DNA from: Sandaracinaceae bacterium
GTDB taxonomy: Bacteria; Myxococcota_A; Polyangia; Polyangiales; Sandaracinaceae
Assembly: GCA_040218145.1 (NCBI GenBank)
Contig: JAVJQK010000128.1
Location: 62,001-126,000, forward strand
DNA length: 64,000 nt
Direction: 5' to 3'
Of this stretch, positions 50,137-58,562 are shown piece after piece; the stretch's first letter is position 1, and the number at the start of each line of letters is the position of its first letter. The position numbers and the translations under genes are program-made. Below the pieces are notes generated by a model that was not told where the DNA came from, did no database searches, and saw nothing but the letters and a program-made list of their open reading frames with translations.

Positions 50137-50646
50137 GTGAGCCAGAAGCTTCGGCGGTTCGCGATCTGGACGGTGCTGGTCGGCGCGCTCCTCGGCGGGG
50201 TGTACTGGTGGAGCACCGGCGTGCCCGATCCCGTGGACCCGGACCCGCCCCAGAGCGGCACGTCCGCGCAGGAGCCCGAGGTCCTGATCGACGAGGAGGG
50301 GAACCGGCCCAAGCCCACCCTGCCCGACGGCGCGGTCATCGAGCGGCGCGCGCCGCAGGGGCCGTTCGCGGACGATCAGCCGTCGGAGGACTACGCGCCG
50401 CCGGTCGACGCGGGCCCGCCGCCCGTCCTGCCCGACCTGCCCGAGGACATGGTGGTGCTGTCGGAGGAGGACCTCGCGGAGCGTCGCGTGGAGCAGATCC
50501 AGGTCATCGAGGCGCGGCTGGCCGACCTGGACCGCGATATCGAGGCGGCCCACGCGGAGCAGAACCAGGGCATGCTCAGCGTCCTGCGCGCCCGACGCCA
50601 GCGGCTCGCGGCCCGACGGGTCGAGCTCCAGAACCTGGGCCCCTGA
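50137..50646 (+). CDS. Membrane-anchored protein with C-terminal coiled coil
   Basis: The 169-residue product has an N-terminal transmembrane helix (FAIWTVLVGALLGGVYWWST), a Pro/Asp-rich extended segment (about residues 30-105) and a C-terminal coiled coil (VEQIQVIEARLADLDRDIEA, MLSVLRARRQRLAARRVELQ). The architecture suggests a periplasmic spacer or stalk. The start is GTG. It lies between the phytase-like gene and puuD with short gaps (19 and 29 bp), so it may be co-transcribed. Family not recognised. Confidence 0.75.
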   Translation: MSQKLRRFAIWTVLVGALLGGVYWWSTGVPDPVDPDPPQSGTSAQEPEVLIDEEGNRPKPTLPDGAVIERRAPQGPFADDQPSEDYAPPVDAGPPPVLPDLPEDMVVLSEEDLAERRVEQIQVIEARLADLDRDIEAAHAEQNQGMLSVLRARRQRLAARRVELQNLGP

Positions 50647-50675
50647 CGCGAGCCTGCTACCCTCCCCCGCTTCGG

Positions 50676-51860
50676 ATGGAAGTACAGATCGCAGACTGGC
50701 TCTCGCTGATCGTCCGCTGGCTCCACATCATCTTCGGGGCCGCGTGGATCGGGACGAGCTTCTACTTCAACTGGCTCAACAACCAGGTGCGGCCCGTCGA
50801 GTCCGGCCCCACGCCCGAGGGCGTCGAGGGCGAGCTCTGGTCGGTGCACGGCGGCAAGTTCTACCAGGTCGTCAAATACCAGGTCGCGCCGCCCCGGCTG
50901 CCCAAGACGCTGCACTGGTTCAAGTACGAGGCGTACTTCACCTGGATCAGCGGCTTCGCCCTGCTGGCGATCGTCTACTACCTCGAGCCGAGCGCGTATC
51001 TCATCGATCCGCAGGTCCAGGCGCTGCACCCGCACGTCGCGATCTCGATCGGCGTGGGCACGCTGATCGTCGGCTGGACCGGCTATCACTACCTCTGCAA
51101 GTCGCCGCTCGCGCGCTGGCCCGTGGTCTTCGCGGTGCTCGGCTTCGCGCTGCTGACGGGGATCGCCTTCGGCCTCACGCAGGTCTTCGGGAGCCGCGCC
51201 GCGTACATCCACGTGGGCGCGCTGATCGGCACGATGATGGCGTGGAACGTCTTCTTCGTGATCATCCCGAACCAGAAGAAGACGGTGGCCGCGATGGAGA
51301 AGGGCGAGGCGCCGGACCCCTCGCTCGGCAAGGCGGGCGCGCAGCGCTCCTTGCACAACAACTATCTGACGCTCCCCGTGCTCTTCATCATGGTGAGCAA
51401 CCACTACCCGATGACCTTCGGGCACGAGTGGAACTGGGCGATCCTCGCCGCCATCGCGCTGATCGGCGCGGGCGTGCGGCACTGGTTCAACCTGCAAGGC
51501 CAGGGGCAGAAGAACGTCTGGATCCTCCCCGCCGCGGCGGTGGCCATGGTGGCCCTGGCGCTCGTGAGCGCGCCCCGCACGCAGGCGTACGAGGGCGAGG
51601 TGAGCTTCGCGATGGTGCGCGACATCGTCGAGCGCCGCTGCGTCGAGTGTCACTCGGCCGAGCCCACGAGCGAGCTCTTCGTGGTGGCGCCTCAGGGCGT
51701 CATGTTCGACGACCCGCAGGAGATCCACGATCGCGCGGCGCGCATCTACAACCAGGTCGTGGTGACCGAGCAGATGCCGCTGTCCAACTTGACGGGCATC
51801 ACCGACGAAGAGCGCGCGATCCTCGGCGCGTGGTACCGGCGCGGCGCGAGCATGGACTGA
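50676..51860 (+). CDS. puuD: Membrane urate oxidase PuuD with C-terminal cytochrome c domain
   Basis: The 394-residue product matches PuuD, a membrane-bound, cytochrome c-linked uric acid oxidase. It has about eight transmembrane helices (WLHIIFGAAWIGTSFYFNWL, HVAISIGVGTLIVGWTGYHY), the family segment RSLHNNYLTLPVLFIMVSNH and FGHEWNWAIL. It ends in a cytochrome c-like domain with heme motif CVECH (about residues 324-328) and a Met-containing end (VVVTEQMPLSNL). The reaction gives 5-hydroxyisourate. No other purine catabolism genes are in the window. Its last 115 bp overlap the convergent lipoprotein gene. Confidence 0.92.
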   Translation: MEVQIADWLSLIVRWLHIIFGAAWIGTSFYFNWLNNQVRPVESGPTPEGVEGELWSVHGGKFYQVVKYQVAPPRLPKTLHWFKYEAYFTWISGFALLAIVYYLEPSAYLIDPQVQALHPHVAISIGVGTLIVGWTGYHYLCKSPLARWPVVFAVLGFALLTGIAFGLTQVFGSRAAYIHVGALIGTMMAWNVFFVIIPNQKKTVAAMEKGEAPDPSLGKAGAQRSLHNNYLTLPVLFIMVSNHYPMTFGHEWNWAILAAIALIGAGVRHWFNLQGQGQKNVWILPAAAVAMVALALVSAPRTQAYEGEVSFAMVRDIVERRCVECHSAEPTSELFVVAPQGVMFDDPQEIHDRAARIYNQVVVTEQMPLSNLTGITDEERAILGAWYRRGASMD

Positions 51861-52612
51861 AGGTCCTCGCCCGCGTCCGCTTCGGTGTCGGGCGGGCTCT
51901 CTGGCGCGGCCTCCGGCGTGGGGTCGCGGCGCTCCTGGAGGCGATAGACCTCGATGAGCTCGCGGCCGCGCTGCACGCAGTAGGCGCGCCAGGGCAGCCA
52001 CTCGGAGTCGTCGCCGAGCGGCGCGAGCCGACGCTGGCAGTAGGCGTAGGAGACGACGGACTCGGTCGCGATCGGGCGCAGCGCGGCGTCGAGGTGCTCC
52101 ACGTAGATCTCGAGCAGCTCGGGGTCGCTGGCGATCTCTTCGGGCACGGGCGCGCCGCGCACGTCGGCCGCGAAGTCCTCGAGCGCGTACGCGATCAGCG
52201 CGGCCGCGACGGCGCGCTCGTAGACCGGCTCGTCGGCGATGTCCTCGGAGACGGCGGCCGCGCGCCGCATGGCGTCGTGTCGCTCGTCGAGCCAGTCCGC
52301 GAGCGGCCCGTCGGCCCACGCCTGCACCGCCTCGGTCGTGCCGTCGTCCGGCGGCTCGGGGGGCCGCATCGCGACGACCTCCTCGATCTGCGTCCAGAGC
52401 TGCTGCCCGGCCTCGCTCAGCGCCTCGCGCGCGACGGCGGGTTGGGGCACGGGAACCGGGGTCGTGGTGCGCACGATCGGCTCCGTCGCGTCCTCTTCGG
52501 GAGGGGACTCGCCGCCCGCGCTGGTCGAGATGTCCGAAGCGTCGGACGACGGAGGAGCGCCCCCACATGCAGACGCCGTGAGCGCGAGAACCAGGACCAG
52601 AAGGCGCGTCAT
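51746..52612 (-). CDS. Lipoprotein, 3' end overlapping puuD
   Basis: The 288-residue product starts MTRLLVLVLALTASACGG, a clear lipoprotein signal, followed by a Ser/Glu/Pro-rich linker. The folded part (about residues 70-240) is helical, acidic and Trp-containing (QLWTQIEEVVAMRPPEPPDD, YERAVAAALIAYALEDFAAD), with two cysteines near YCQRRLAPLG..YCVQRGRELI. No stop occurs until 51746, so the last 38 codons overlap puuD antisense; they look like shadow sequence. The biological end may be hard to define. Family not recognised. Confidence 0.75.
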   Translation of the reverse strand: MTRLLVLVLALTASACGGAPPSSDASDISTSAGGESPPEEDATEPIVRTTTPVPVPQPAVAREALSEAGQQLWTQIEEVVAMRPPEPPDDGTTEAVQAWADGPLADWLDERHDAMRRAAAVSEDIADEPVYERAVAAALIAYALEDFAADVRGAPVPEEIASDPELLEIYVEHLDAALRPIATESVVSYAYCQRRLAPLGDDSEWLPWRAYCVQRGRELIEVYRLQERRDPTPEAAPESPPDTEADAGEDLQSMLAPRRYHAPRIARSSSVMPVKLDSGICSVTTTWL

Positions 52613-52711
52613 TCCGCGCAATGTAGCCAACATGCGGCTCCACAGATAGGACCCGGGCGCCCCACGACAGCCGGAAGCTCGCGTGGTAACTTTCCGCGCA
52701 GGCGGTGTGGA

Positions 52712-53167
52712 GTGAACGACGCTCACCTCGATTCGGTGTTGCTGCTCGACGACGACGAGCTCTGGCTCAGGTCGCTCGGCAGGCTGCTCCGCACGCGGGG
52801 CCTCGTCGTCCGACCCTTCACGTCGCCCGAGCCCGCGCTCGAGGCGCTCGGGGCGAGCGTCCCGAAGGTCTGCGTGATCGACTTCGTGCTCGGCCGGGGC
52901 TGGACCGGCGCGTCGTTCGCGCGCCGCGTCCGCGAACAGCTCGGGACGCGCACGCCGCCCCTCGTGCTCGTGAGCGCCACGCTCGCGGAGATCGACCACG
53001 TCGACCTTATCCCCTTCGATCTCTGCCTGGGCAAGCACCTGGATACCGGCAAGATCGTGGACGAGGTCCTGGCCACGGCGGCGGAGGCGCGGCGCGCTCC
53101 CCGCTCGCATCATCAGCTCCGGCCGATCCCCCGCCGCGAGCGCAAGAGCACCCCCGATCAGGGGTAG
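52712..53167 (+). CDS. Single-domain response regulator
   Basis: The 151-residue protein consists of one receiver domain: SVLLLDDDELWLRSLGRLLR (acidic pocket), CVIDFVLGRGWTGASFARRV (phospho-Asp), LVLVSATLAE (Ser/Thr) and CLGKHLDTGKIVDEV (Lys). The C-terminal 35 residues are basic and disordered. It lacks an output domain, so it acts by protein contact or as a phosphate shuttle. The GTG start has GGAG overlapping. No kinase is adjacent; it may pair with an orphan kinase elsewhere. Confidence 0.85.
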   Translation: MNDAHLDSVLLLDDDELWLRSLGRLLRTRGLVVRPFTSPEPALEALGASVPKVCVIDFVLGRGWTGASFARRVREQLGTRTPPLVLVSATLAEIDHVDLIPFDLCLGKHLDTGKIVDEVLATAAEARRAPRSHHQLRPIPRRERKSTPDQG

Positions 53168-53226
53168 CGTCCCGCCGCACACGAGCCGGCGTTGCTTCCC
53201 GGGGCCGTGGCTGAGATCCTCCCTGG

Positions 53227-54006
53227 GTGACGCTCCGCTTGCTGCTGCCACCGTCGGTGGGCGAGGCGCGCGCCAGAGCGCGGGCCGAGCTGTTGGATCA
53301 GTCACTTCGCGCCGACCTCGCGGAGCCGGTGTCGGTCGAGGTCGCGCGGGACTACGGCGACCTCGCCACGCGGGCGAGCCTTGGAGAGGCGCACATCGTG
53401 TGGCTGCCGCCCACCCTCTGCGCGCAGCTGGAGTCGACCCTCCGCGGGCTCTTCAAGTGCATCCGCCAGGGGCGCACGACGTACCGCTCGGCCATCGTGG
53501 CGCGACGCGGGAGCGTGATGAGTCTCGGAGACCTGCGCCAGAGACGCGCCGCCTGGGTCGATCCGCTCTCGGTCGGCGGGCACCTCCTCGCCGTCGCCGC
53601 GCTGCGCGACGCGGGGGTGCCTCAGACGGAGCTGTCCGAGCAGCGCTTCGTGGGGAGCTACCCCGAGGCGCTCAACGCGCTGCTCGCGGGGGAGGTCGAG
53701 TTCACGGCGCTGACCGTGCGCGACGACTCGACGGCCGCGGTCCGCGACTCGCTCGCGACCTACGGAGGGCGCGGCGCGGCCGAGCAGCTGGCGTCCGTCT
53801 ACGTCACGGCGGAGTCCCCCAACGACGCGATCGGGCTGACGCGGGCGCTGGACGACAAGCGCGCCGAGCGATTGAGCACGCGGGTCCTCGAGCGCGACGG
53901 CTCTCGCGCCCGCGCCGCGCTCTGCCTCGCGCTGGACGCCGAAGGGTTCCTGCGCGCGCGCCCCGGGGAATACGGAGCGCTCCGCGAGATGATCCAGGAC
54001 CGATGA
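53227..54006 (+). CDS. PhnD/SsuA-like substrate-binding protein without signal peptide
   Basis: The 259-residue protein has the periplasmic-binding-protein fold of the phosphate/phosphonate-binding PhnD type: AHIVWLPPTLCAQLESTLRG, TTYRSAIVARRGSVMSLGDL, AAWVDPLSVGGHLLAVAALR, RFVGSYPEALNALLAGEVEF. It begins directly with the first strand (GTG, TLRLLLPPSVGEARAR) and has no signal peptide or lipobox, so it is probably cytosolic, perhaps a sensory or regulatory version. The next gene overlaps it by 4 bp (ATGA). There is no transporter permease or ATPase nearby. Confidence 0.8.
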   Translation: MTLRLLLPPSVGEARARARAELLDQSLRADLAEPVSVEVARDYGDLATRASLGEAHIVWLPPTLCAQLESTLRGLFKCIRQGRTTYRSAIVARRGSVMSLGDLRQRRAAWVDPLSVGGHLLAVAALRDAGVPQTELSEQRFVGSYPEALNALLAGEVEFTALTVRDDSTAAVRDSLATYGGRGAAEQLASVYVTAESPNDAIGLTRALDDKRAERLSTRVLERDGSRARAALCLALDAEGFLRARPGEYGALREMIQDR

Positions 54007-54263
54007 ACGAACGCGTCGGCTGGCCGACCTTCGCGATCCTGGTGCTCTTCTTCGCCGGTTTCGCCTACGTGGTGCTCCGGATGCACGGCGACGGAGAGAC
54101 GCCGAACCCCGGGCCGCACGTGGTGCCGTTGACCGACGCGATCGACGACGCCGGCTCCTACCGTCGGCACGCGTGGGGCCCCGACGCGGGCGGCGTGGTC
54201 ACCGGGCAGGAGGCGCGCCTCGCGGACGCGGGCTCAGCGGATCCAGGAGAGCCCGGGCAGTGA
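54003..54263 (+). CDS. Small membrane protein coupled to the PhnD-like gene
   Basis: The 86-residue product has one transmembrane helix near the N-terminus (WPTFAILVLFFAGFAYVVLR) and an acidic, Gly/Asp-rich tail of about 55 residues. It overlaps the preceding stop by 4 bp, so it is translationally coupled to the PhnD-like gene and may anchor it. Its 3' end overlaps the convergent gene at 54234 by 30 bp. Family not recognised. Confidence 0.7.
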   Translation: MNERVGWPTFAILVLFFAGFAYVVLRMHGDGETPNPGPHVVPLTDAIDDAGSYRRHAWGPDAGGVVTGQEARLADAGSADPGEPGQ

Positions 54264-55097
54264 GAAGGGCTCGCCGCGGCGCGCGCGATGCGCGGCCCAG
54301 AGCCGGATCGCGCTCCGCACCAGCACGAAGAGGCTGAGGGGGCACAGGAGCGCGAAGGAGCTCGCCCAGGGTGAGCCCCGCCCGATCATCGACAGCGGCA
54401 CCCCGACGCAGCCGAGCATCAGCCCGAGCGCGAGCAGCTCCAGCAAGGACAGCGCGAGGCTCTGTTTGGCCGCGCGCCGCGCACGCACGTCCCGCGACGA
54501 CGCCAGCGTCCAGAGCGCGTAGGCGTGCGAGAGGCCGTCGACGGGCAAGAGACACAGGGCGGCCAGGACGTCGCCGTGCCTCGGCATCAGGCCGCGGGCG
54601 CGGAGCGCCTGGTCGGGCATGGCCACGGGCAGGTCCATCGCGTCCGCGAGCGCCTCGGCCGCCTCCGAGAGGGCGGCGCCGCGGGCCCCGTGGACCGACA
54701 GCAGGGTGATGGGATGCGCGCCCGCGAGCACCAGCCGCCAGCGGCCGCCCGCCCGCTGCACCGCCACCGCGTCCACGTCACGCAGCACCTCGGTGCGCGC
54801 CCCCCGGGTGATCAGGCGCTCCCCCAGATCGAGCACGGCCACCGTCTTGGGCGTGCGTCCCACGAGCATCATGCCCAGGCCGACGAGACCCGGGACGCCT
54901 CCCGCGAGCGCCGCGGCGAGGACGAGCGCGAGCGTGCCGAGGCCGCCGTCGAGGCCGAAGAGCGCGCCCCCGAGGTAGACCGAGGCGGTCGCCAGCGGCG
55001 CCACCCCGAAGACCAGCACGGCCCCGCGCCCCAGCGCGTCCAGGGGATCGCGGCGCACCTCGACGAGGTCCCCGCGCACGCGCACATGATCGCTCAC
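54234..55097 (-). CDS. Multipass membrane protein, function unknown
   Basis: The 287-residue product starts with GTG. Two helices lie near the N-terminus (about residues 25-80, LATASVYLGGALFGLDGGLG and GGVPGLVGLGMMLVG). A soluble PH-like or bPH2-like middle follows (KTVAVLDLGERLITRGARTE, VQRAGGRWRLVLAGAHPITL). Two further hydrophobic stretches near the C-terminus (LALSLLELLALGLMLGCVGV, ASSFALLCPLSLFVLVRSAI) complete it. No catalytic motif is seen. It may be in an operon with the HAD-IG nucleotidase gene upstream, 40 bp away on the same strand. Confidence 0.72.
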   Translation of the reverse strand: MSDHVRVRGDLVEVRRDPLDALGRGAVLVFGVAPLATASVYLGGALFGLDGGLGTLALVLAAALAGGVPGLVGLGMMLVGRTPKTVAVLDLGERLITRGARTEVLRDVDAVAVQRAGGRWRLVLAGAHPITLLSVHGARGAALSEAAEALADAMDLPVAMPDQALRARGLMPRHGDVLAALCLLPVDGLSHAYALWTLASSRDVRARRAAKQSLALSLLELLALGLMLGCVGVPLSMIGRGSPWASSFALLCPLSLFVLVRSAIRLWAAHRARRGEPFSLPGLSWIR

Positions 55098-55137
55098 CGG
55101 ACGGTTCTACCGCCACCGGCGCGCGGAGATTCCCCGC

Positions 55138-56589
55138 TCACACGCCGCCGCCCGGGCCGTGGTCGTGCGGCAGGCTCCCGCGCGGGCTGCGCAGGTAGAC
55201 GAACGGCGTCAGCGCGAGGAGGTTCGAGACGCGCGACATGTAGACGTCGGCGTAGCGCTCGATCTGCCGCGCGAGGTGGCTCTTGTCGTTGCCCGTCCGG
55301 AGCAGCAGCCCCCAGCGCTCGTTGACGAGCTGGCCGGCCTGTCGGGCGAGGGGCGAGATGCGCTGATCGAGGGACACCAGCTGCTCGCGGAGCGCCCGCA
55401 TGCGCTGCTCGAGCTCGCTCGCCGTCGCCTCCGGCTGCGGCCCGTAGCCCTTCTGCACCCGCTGTAGCCCGAGCCGGAGCCGCGAGAAGGCGTGCTCGAG
55501 CCGCTCCTTCTCGTCCATCAGCAGGCTCAGCTCGGCCTGCCCTTGCTTGTATCCCTCGAGCGCCGTGAGCTCCGCCTCCAGGTCGCGCACCACGAGCGCG
55601 GTGCGCCAGCGCAGCATGCTCCGCGACACGCGCACGTCGCTGAAGATGTGATCGCCCACATAGAGGATCTCGTCGCCGCTCAGCCCGAGGGCCTCCTCGA
55701 CCCCGGCCGCGTTGCCGCCGAGGAACGCGCCGCCGACCTTCGGCCCCAGGCAGGGGAGGAGCTTGCCCTCCTCGTCGACCACCTCGAACCACGGCATGCG
55801 GTGCTCGAAGAAAGACGGCTTGCGAGCCGAGACGATCACCACGTCGAAGAGATCGCGCCAGGTCGTGTCGCCCGGCAGGAAGCGGTCGAACGCGTAGCTC
55901 ATCATCGACGTCGTGTACGGCCACTCGCTGTTCGTGATGATCAGGAGCTTCTTGCCCGCCTCGCGCAGGTCCATCAGCGCGAGCGGCAGGTCCGGGTCGA
56001 GCACGACGAAGCGCTCCGGGTCGGCGACGATGGCCGCCTTCAGCTGCCCCTCCATGTGCGCCTCGTCGAGGCTCGAGCGCACGACCTTGTAGAGGTCCGC
56101 GTAGCCGAGCACGCCCTTGATCTGGTCGTCGTCCAGGCGGTCGACGAGCTGCGCGTACATGCACGCCTCGCTCAGGGAGAAGAGCGTGTTGAGGAAGACC
56201 CAGCGCGGCTCCGAGAGGTCCACGAGATCGCGCGCGTAGATCTCCTTCTGCTCGTCGTAGGGGAGCACGCGCGTGCCGTGCTGGGCGCGCTTGACGTAGC
56301 CGAAGCGGTTGGCCTTGACGATGTTGCCATGCTCCAGGTCCAGCACGAGCCCGAGCGCGACGAGCTTCGGGTCGAAGTCGAGCCCGTCGACCGGCCAGCC
56401 GCGCGCCTCGAGGCGGCTCCTCAGGTGCGCGTACGCCTCGCGCTCCCACTCGTCCGCGTCGTAGTGGATGAGCGTGTAGTCCATGTCGAAGCCCACCGCG
56501 CGGATCGACCGGAGGTTGAGCGTCCGGTTGCAGAAGATCCGTCGGATGGGCTGCGGGAGGCCGAGGTCCTCCTCGTACACGTCGTTCAT
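55138..56589 (-). CDS. HAD-IG family 5'-nucleotidase
   Basis: The 483-residue cytosolic hydrolase matches the HAD superfamily IG 5'-nucleotidases (cN-II-like). Motif I is VGFDMDYTLIHY (nucleophile Asp at about residue 35). The family segment EWEREAYAHLRSRLEARGWP follows; motif II lies in KLLIITNSEWPYTTSMM; the Lys motif is near VIVSARKPSFF; motif III is ILYVGDHIFSDVRVSR. A C-terminal coiled coil is present (about 345-420). It should dephosphorylate purine nucleoside monophosphates. The response regulator gene lies 40 bp upstream. Confidence 0.93.
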   Translation of the reverse strand: MNDVYEEDLGLPQPIRRIFCNRTLNLRSIRAVGFDMDYTLIHYDADEWEREAYAHLRSRLEARGWPVDGLDFDPKLVALGLVLDLEHGNIVKANRFGYVKRAQHGTRVLPYDEQKEIYARDLVDLSEPRWVFLNTLFSLSEACMYAQLVDRLDDDQIKGVLGYADLYKVVRSSLDEAHMEGQLKAAIVADPERFVVLDPDLPLALMDLREAGKKLLIITNSEWPYTTSMMSYAFDRFLPGDTTWRDLFDVVIVSARKPSFFEHRMPWFEVVDEEGKLLPCLGPKVGGAFLGGNAAGVEEALGLSGDEILYVGDHIFSDVRVSRSMLRWRTALVVRDLEAELTALEGYKQGQAELSLLMDEKERLEHAFSRLRLGLQRVQKGYGPQPEATASELEQRMRALREQLVSLDQRISPLARQAGQLVNERWGLLLRTGNDKSHLARQIERYADVYMSRVSNLLALTPFVYLRSPRGSLPHDHGPGGGV

Positions 56590-56629
56590 GGGCGACTCAT
56601 AGCCCCCCGGGCCCTGGATGGCGAGGGGC

Positions 56630-56986
56630 TCAGCCCGCGGAGAGGCGCCCCACGGTGGCGACGACGTCGGCCACGTCGAAGGGCTTCTCGTAGGTGGCGT
56701 CGACCTTGAACCGGTCGGCGACCTCCTCGCGACGCACGCTCGCGGTGATCAAGATCACCGGCGGCCGCGGCGACCCCAGCACGCGCAGCAGCTCCTCGCC
56801 GTCGAGCTGCGGCATCATCAGGTCGACCAGCAAGACCGAGGGCCGGTTGAGCTCGAACGCTCGGATGGCCTCCATGCCGTCGTTCGCGGTCACCACCCGG
56901 TGCCCCGCGTGCTCGAGCGCCCGCTTCAGCATCGCGCACAGATCGGGGTCGTCGTCGATGACGAGGATGGGGCCGTCGGGGCTCAT
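56630..56986 (-). CDS. Single-domain response regulator (CheY-like)
   Basis: The 118-residue protein is one receiver domain: ILVIDDDPDLCAMLKRALEH, phospho-acceptor in VLLVDLMMPQLDGEELLRVL, Thr in VILITASVRREEV and Lys in ATYEKPFDVADVV. No output domain is present. It sits between the nucleotidase and MscS-type channel genes on the same strand with short gaps (40 and 23 bp), so it may be co-transcribed with them; a functional link is not obvious. Confidence 0.92.
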   Translation of the reverse strand: MSPDGPILVIDDDPDLCAMLKRALEHAGHRVVTANDGMEAIRAFELNRPSVLLVDLMMPQLDGEELLRVLGSPRPPVILITASVRREEVADRFKVDATYEKPFDVADVVATVGRLSAG

Positions 56987-57009
56987 CTCCTGGATGATAC
57001 GCGAATCGC

Positions 57010-58551
57010 TCAGATCGAGAAGAACTCGCGGATCCGCTGGAGCAGCTCGCCGCTGCGCTCGGTCACCGCGGGGTCGCCGGCCGTGGACGGGCGGTTGCTG
57101 TTGCGCAGCGCGAGCTCCCGCTCGGCCAGCACCGCGCTCATGTTCTCGGCGAGGTCGGGCGAGGCCTCGAGCACGGGCTGCAGCGAGTCCTTGGAGACCA
57201 CGAAGAGGCTGACCTCGCCGTCCGAGCGCACGGTCGCGCGGCGCTGCTCGCCCGTGAGCAGGCTCATCTCCCCGAAGAAGTCGCCGCGCTTCAGGGTCGC
57301 CACGTGCTGCATGCCGTCGTGCACGTCGATGAGCACCTCCAGCTCGCCCTTCTCGACGATGAAGAGCTCCTCGCCGTAGTCGCCCTGCTGGATGACGAGC
57401 TCGTGGTGCGCATAGAGCCGCCGCTCGGTGTGCATCGCGACCTCGTGCAGCAGCTCGGGGCCCAGCGGATGGAAGAGCTCGATCTTCGCGATCGCCCGCT
57501 CGATGTCGGCGATGGTCGCCTGGTGGTGCGCCTCGGCCGTGGCCGCGTTCTGCTCGACGACCGTGACGCGGCGCTGCGGGGCCGGGATCTGCAGCGCGCC
57601 TCGGCGCAGCGCGTACCAGAGCCGGTCGCGCACGCGGGAGTCGATCACCTCGCGCTGATCGAAGTCCTCGATGAAGTAGCGCACGCGGTACTCGATGCCG
57701 CGCTCGGTGAAGTCGATCGTCTGGATGTCCGGCGGCGGGTGCGAGCGGACTCCGTCGACCTCCACGACCGCCTCCGCGAGCAGCCGGTGCACGCGCGCGG
57801 GCGGCGCCTCGTAGGGGCCCAGGATGGTGGACTTGCGCCGGACGAGCCGCGTGGGCTTCGAGTAGTTCCGGATGGGCGCCTTCGCGAGGAGGTTGTTGGG
57901 CACGGTGACCTCGACGCGATCGATGGTCAGCAGCCGGGTCGCCCGCCAGTTGATCTCCAGCACCTCCCCGATGTGCGCGGGGTCGTCGTCGAACTGCACC
58001 CAGTCGCCGACCTCGAAGGGGGTCTGCGCCTGGATGGCGAGGCCGGCGAAGAGGTTCCCGAGCGTGTCCTGGAGGGACAGGCCGATCACCGCGGTCAGGA
58101 GCGCCGAGGTCGTCAACAGCGAGCCGGGCTCGACCCCCGCCGCGTGCAGCACGAGGAGCGCCACCACCGCGTAGAAGGCGACCTGGATGATGTCGCGGAA
58201 GATCCCCGGCAGGCTCCGGCGCTTGCCGCGGCGCAGGAAGGCGTGGAGGATCGCGAGGTACGTCGCGCGCGCGATCGACAGGAGCAGGAGCGTCAGCGCG
58301 GTCAGCCGGAGCAGCCGCCGCGCCATGTGCGCGAAGCCCTCCCCCTCGCTCGGCTCGGGCATGAGGCCCAGGACGACGATCAGGATGAGGTGCCCGACCA
58401 GGAGCACGAGCGGCGCGCGGATGATGCGCCGCTGCCCGGTCGGCACCACCAGACGCAGGAGCAGGAGCAGCAGCACCGCGACCGCGATGCCAAAGCCGCC
58501 GAAGGGAGTCAGGCTCCCCTCGAAGAACGCGACGACATCCTCGCCCTGCAC
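57010..58551 (-). CDS. MscS-type mechanosensitive channel with C-terminal cyclic-nucleotide-binding domain
   Basis: The 513-residue product has four or so transmembrane helices (about residues 10-150). The MscS pore region TTSALLTAVIGLSLQDTLGN LFAGLAIQ (about 165-195) and beta domain (FEVGDWVQFDDDPAHIGEVL, VEVTVPNNLLAKAPIRNYSK) follow. Residues about 370-490 form a CNMP domain: YGEELFIVEKGELEVLID, RGDFFGEMSLLTGEQRRATV. The phosphate-binding cassette has Gly-Glu and Arg in FFGEMSL...QRRA, fitting cyclic nucleotide binding. MscS-CNMP fusions are known gated channels. GTG 58551 is 11 bp after the map stop on the same strand. Confidence 0.9.
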   Translation of the reverse strand: MQGEDVVAFFEGSLTPFGGFGIAVAVLLLLLLRLVVPTGQRRIIRAPLVLLVGHLILIVVLGLMPEPSEGEGFAHMARRLLRLTALTLLLLSIARATYLAILHAFLRRGKRRSLPGIFRDIIQVAFYAVVALLVLHAAGVEPGSLLTTSALLTAVIGLSLQDTLGNLFAGLAIQAQTPFEVGDWVQFDDDPAHIGEVLEINWRATRLLTIDRVEVTVPNNLLAKAPIRNYSKPTRLVRRKSTILGPYEAPPARVHRLLAEAVVEVDGVRSHPPPDIQTIDFTERGIEYRVRYFIEDFDQREVIDSRVRDRLWYALRRGALQIPAPQRRVTVVEQNAATAEAHHQATIADIERAIAKIELFHPLGPELLHEVAMHTERRLYAHHELVIQQGDYGEELFIVEKGELEVLIDVHDGMQHVATLKRGDFFGEMSLLTGEQRRATVRSDGEVSLFVVSKDSLQPVLEASPDLAENMSAVLAERELALRNSNRPSTAGDPAVTERSGELLQRIREFFSI

Positions 58552-58562
58552 GACGGCGAGAT

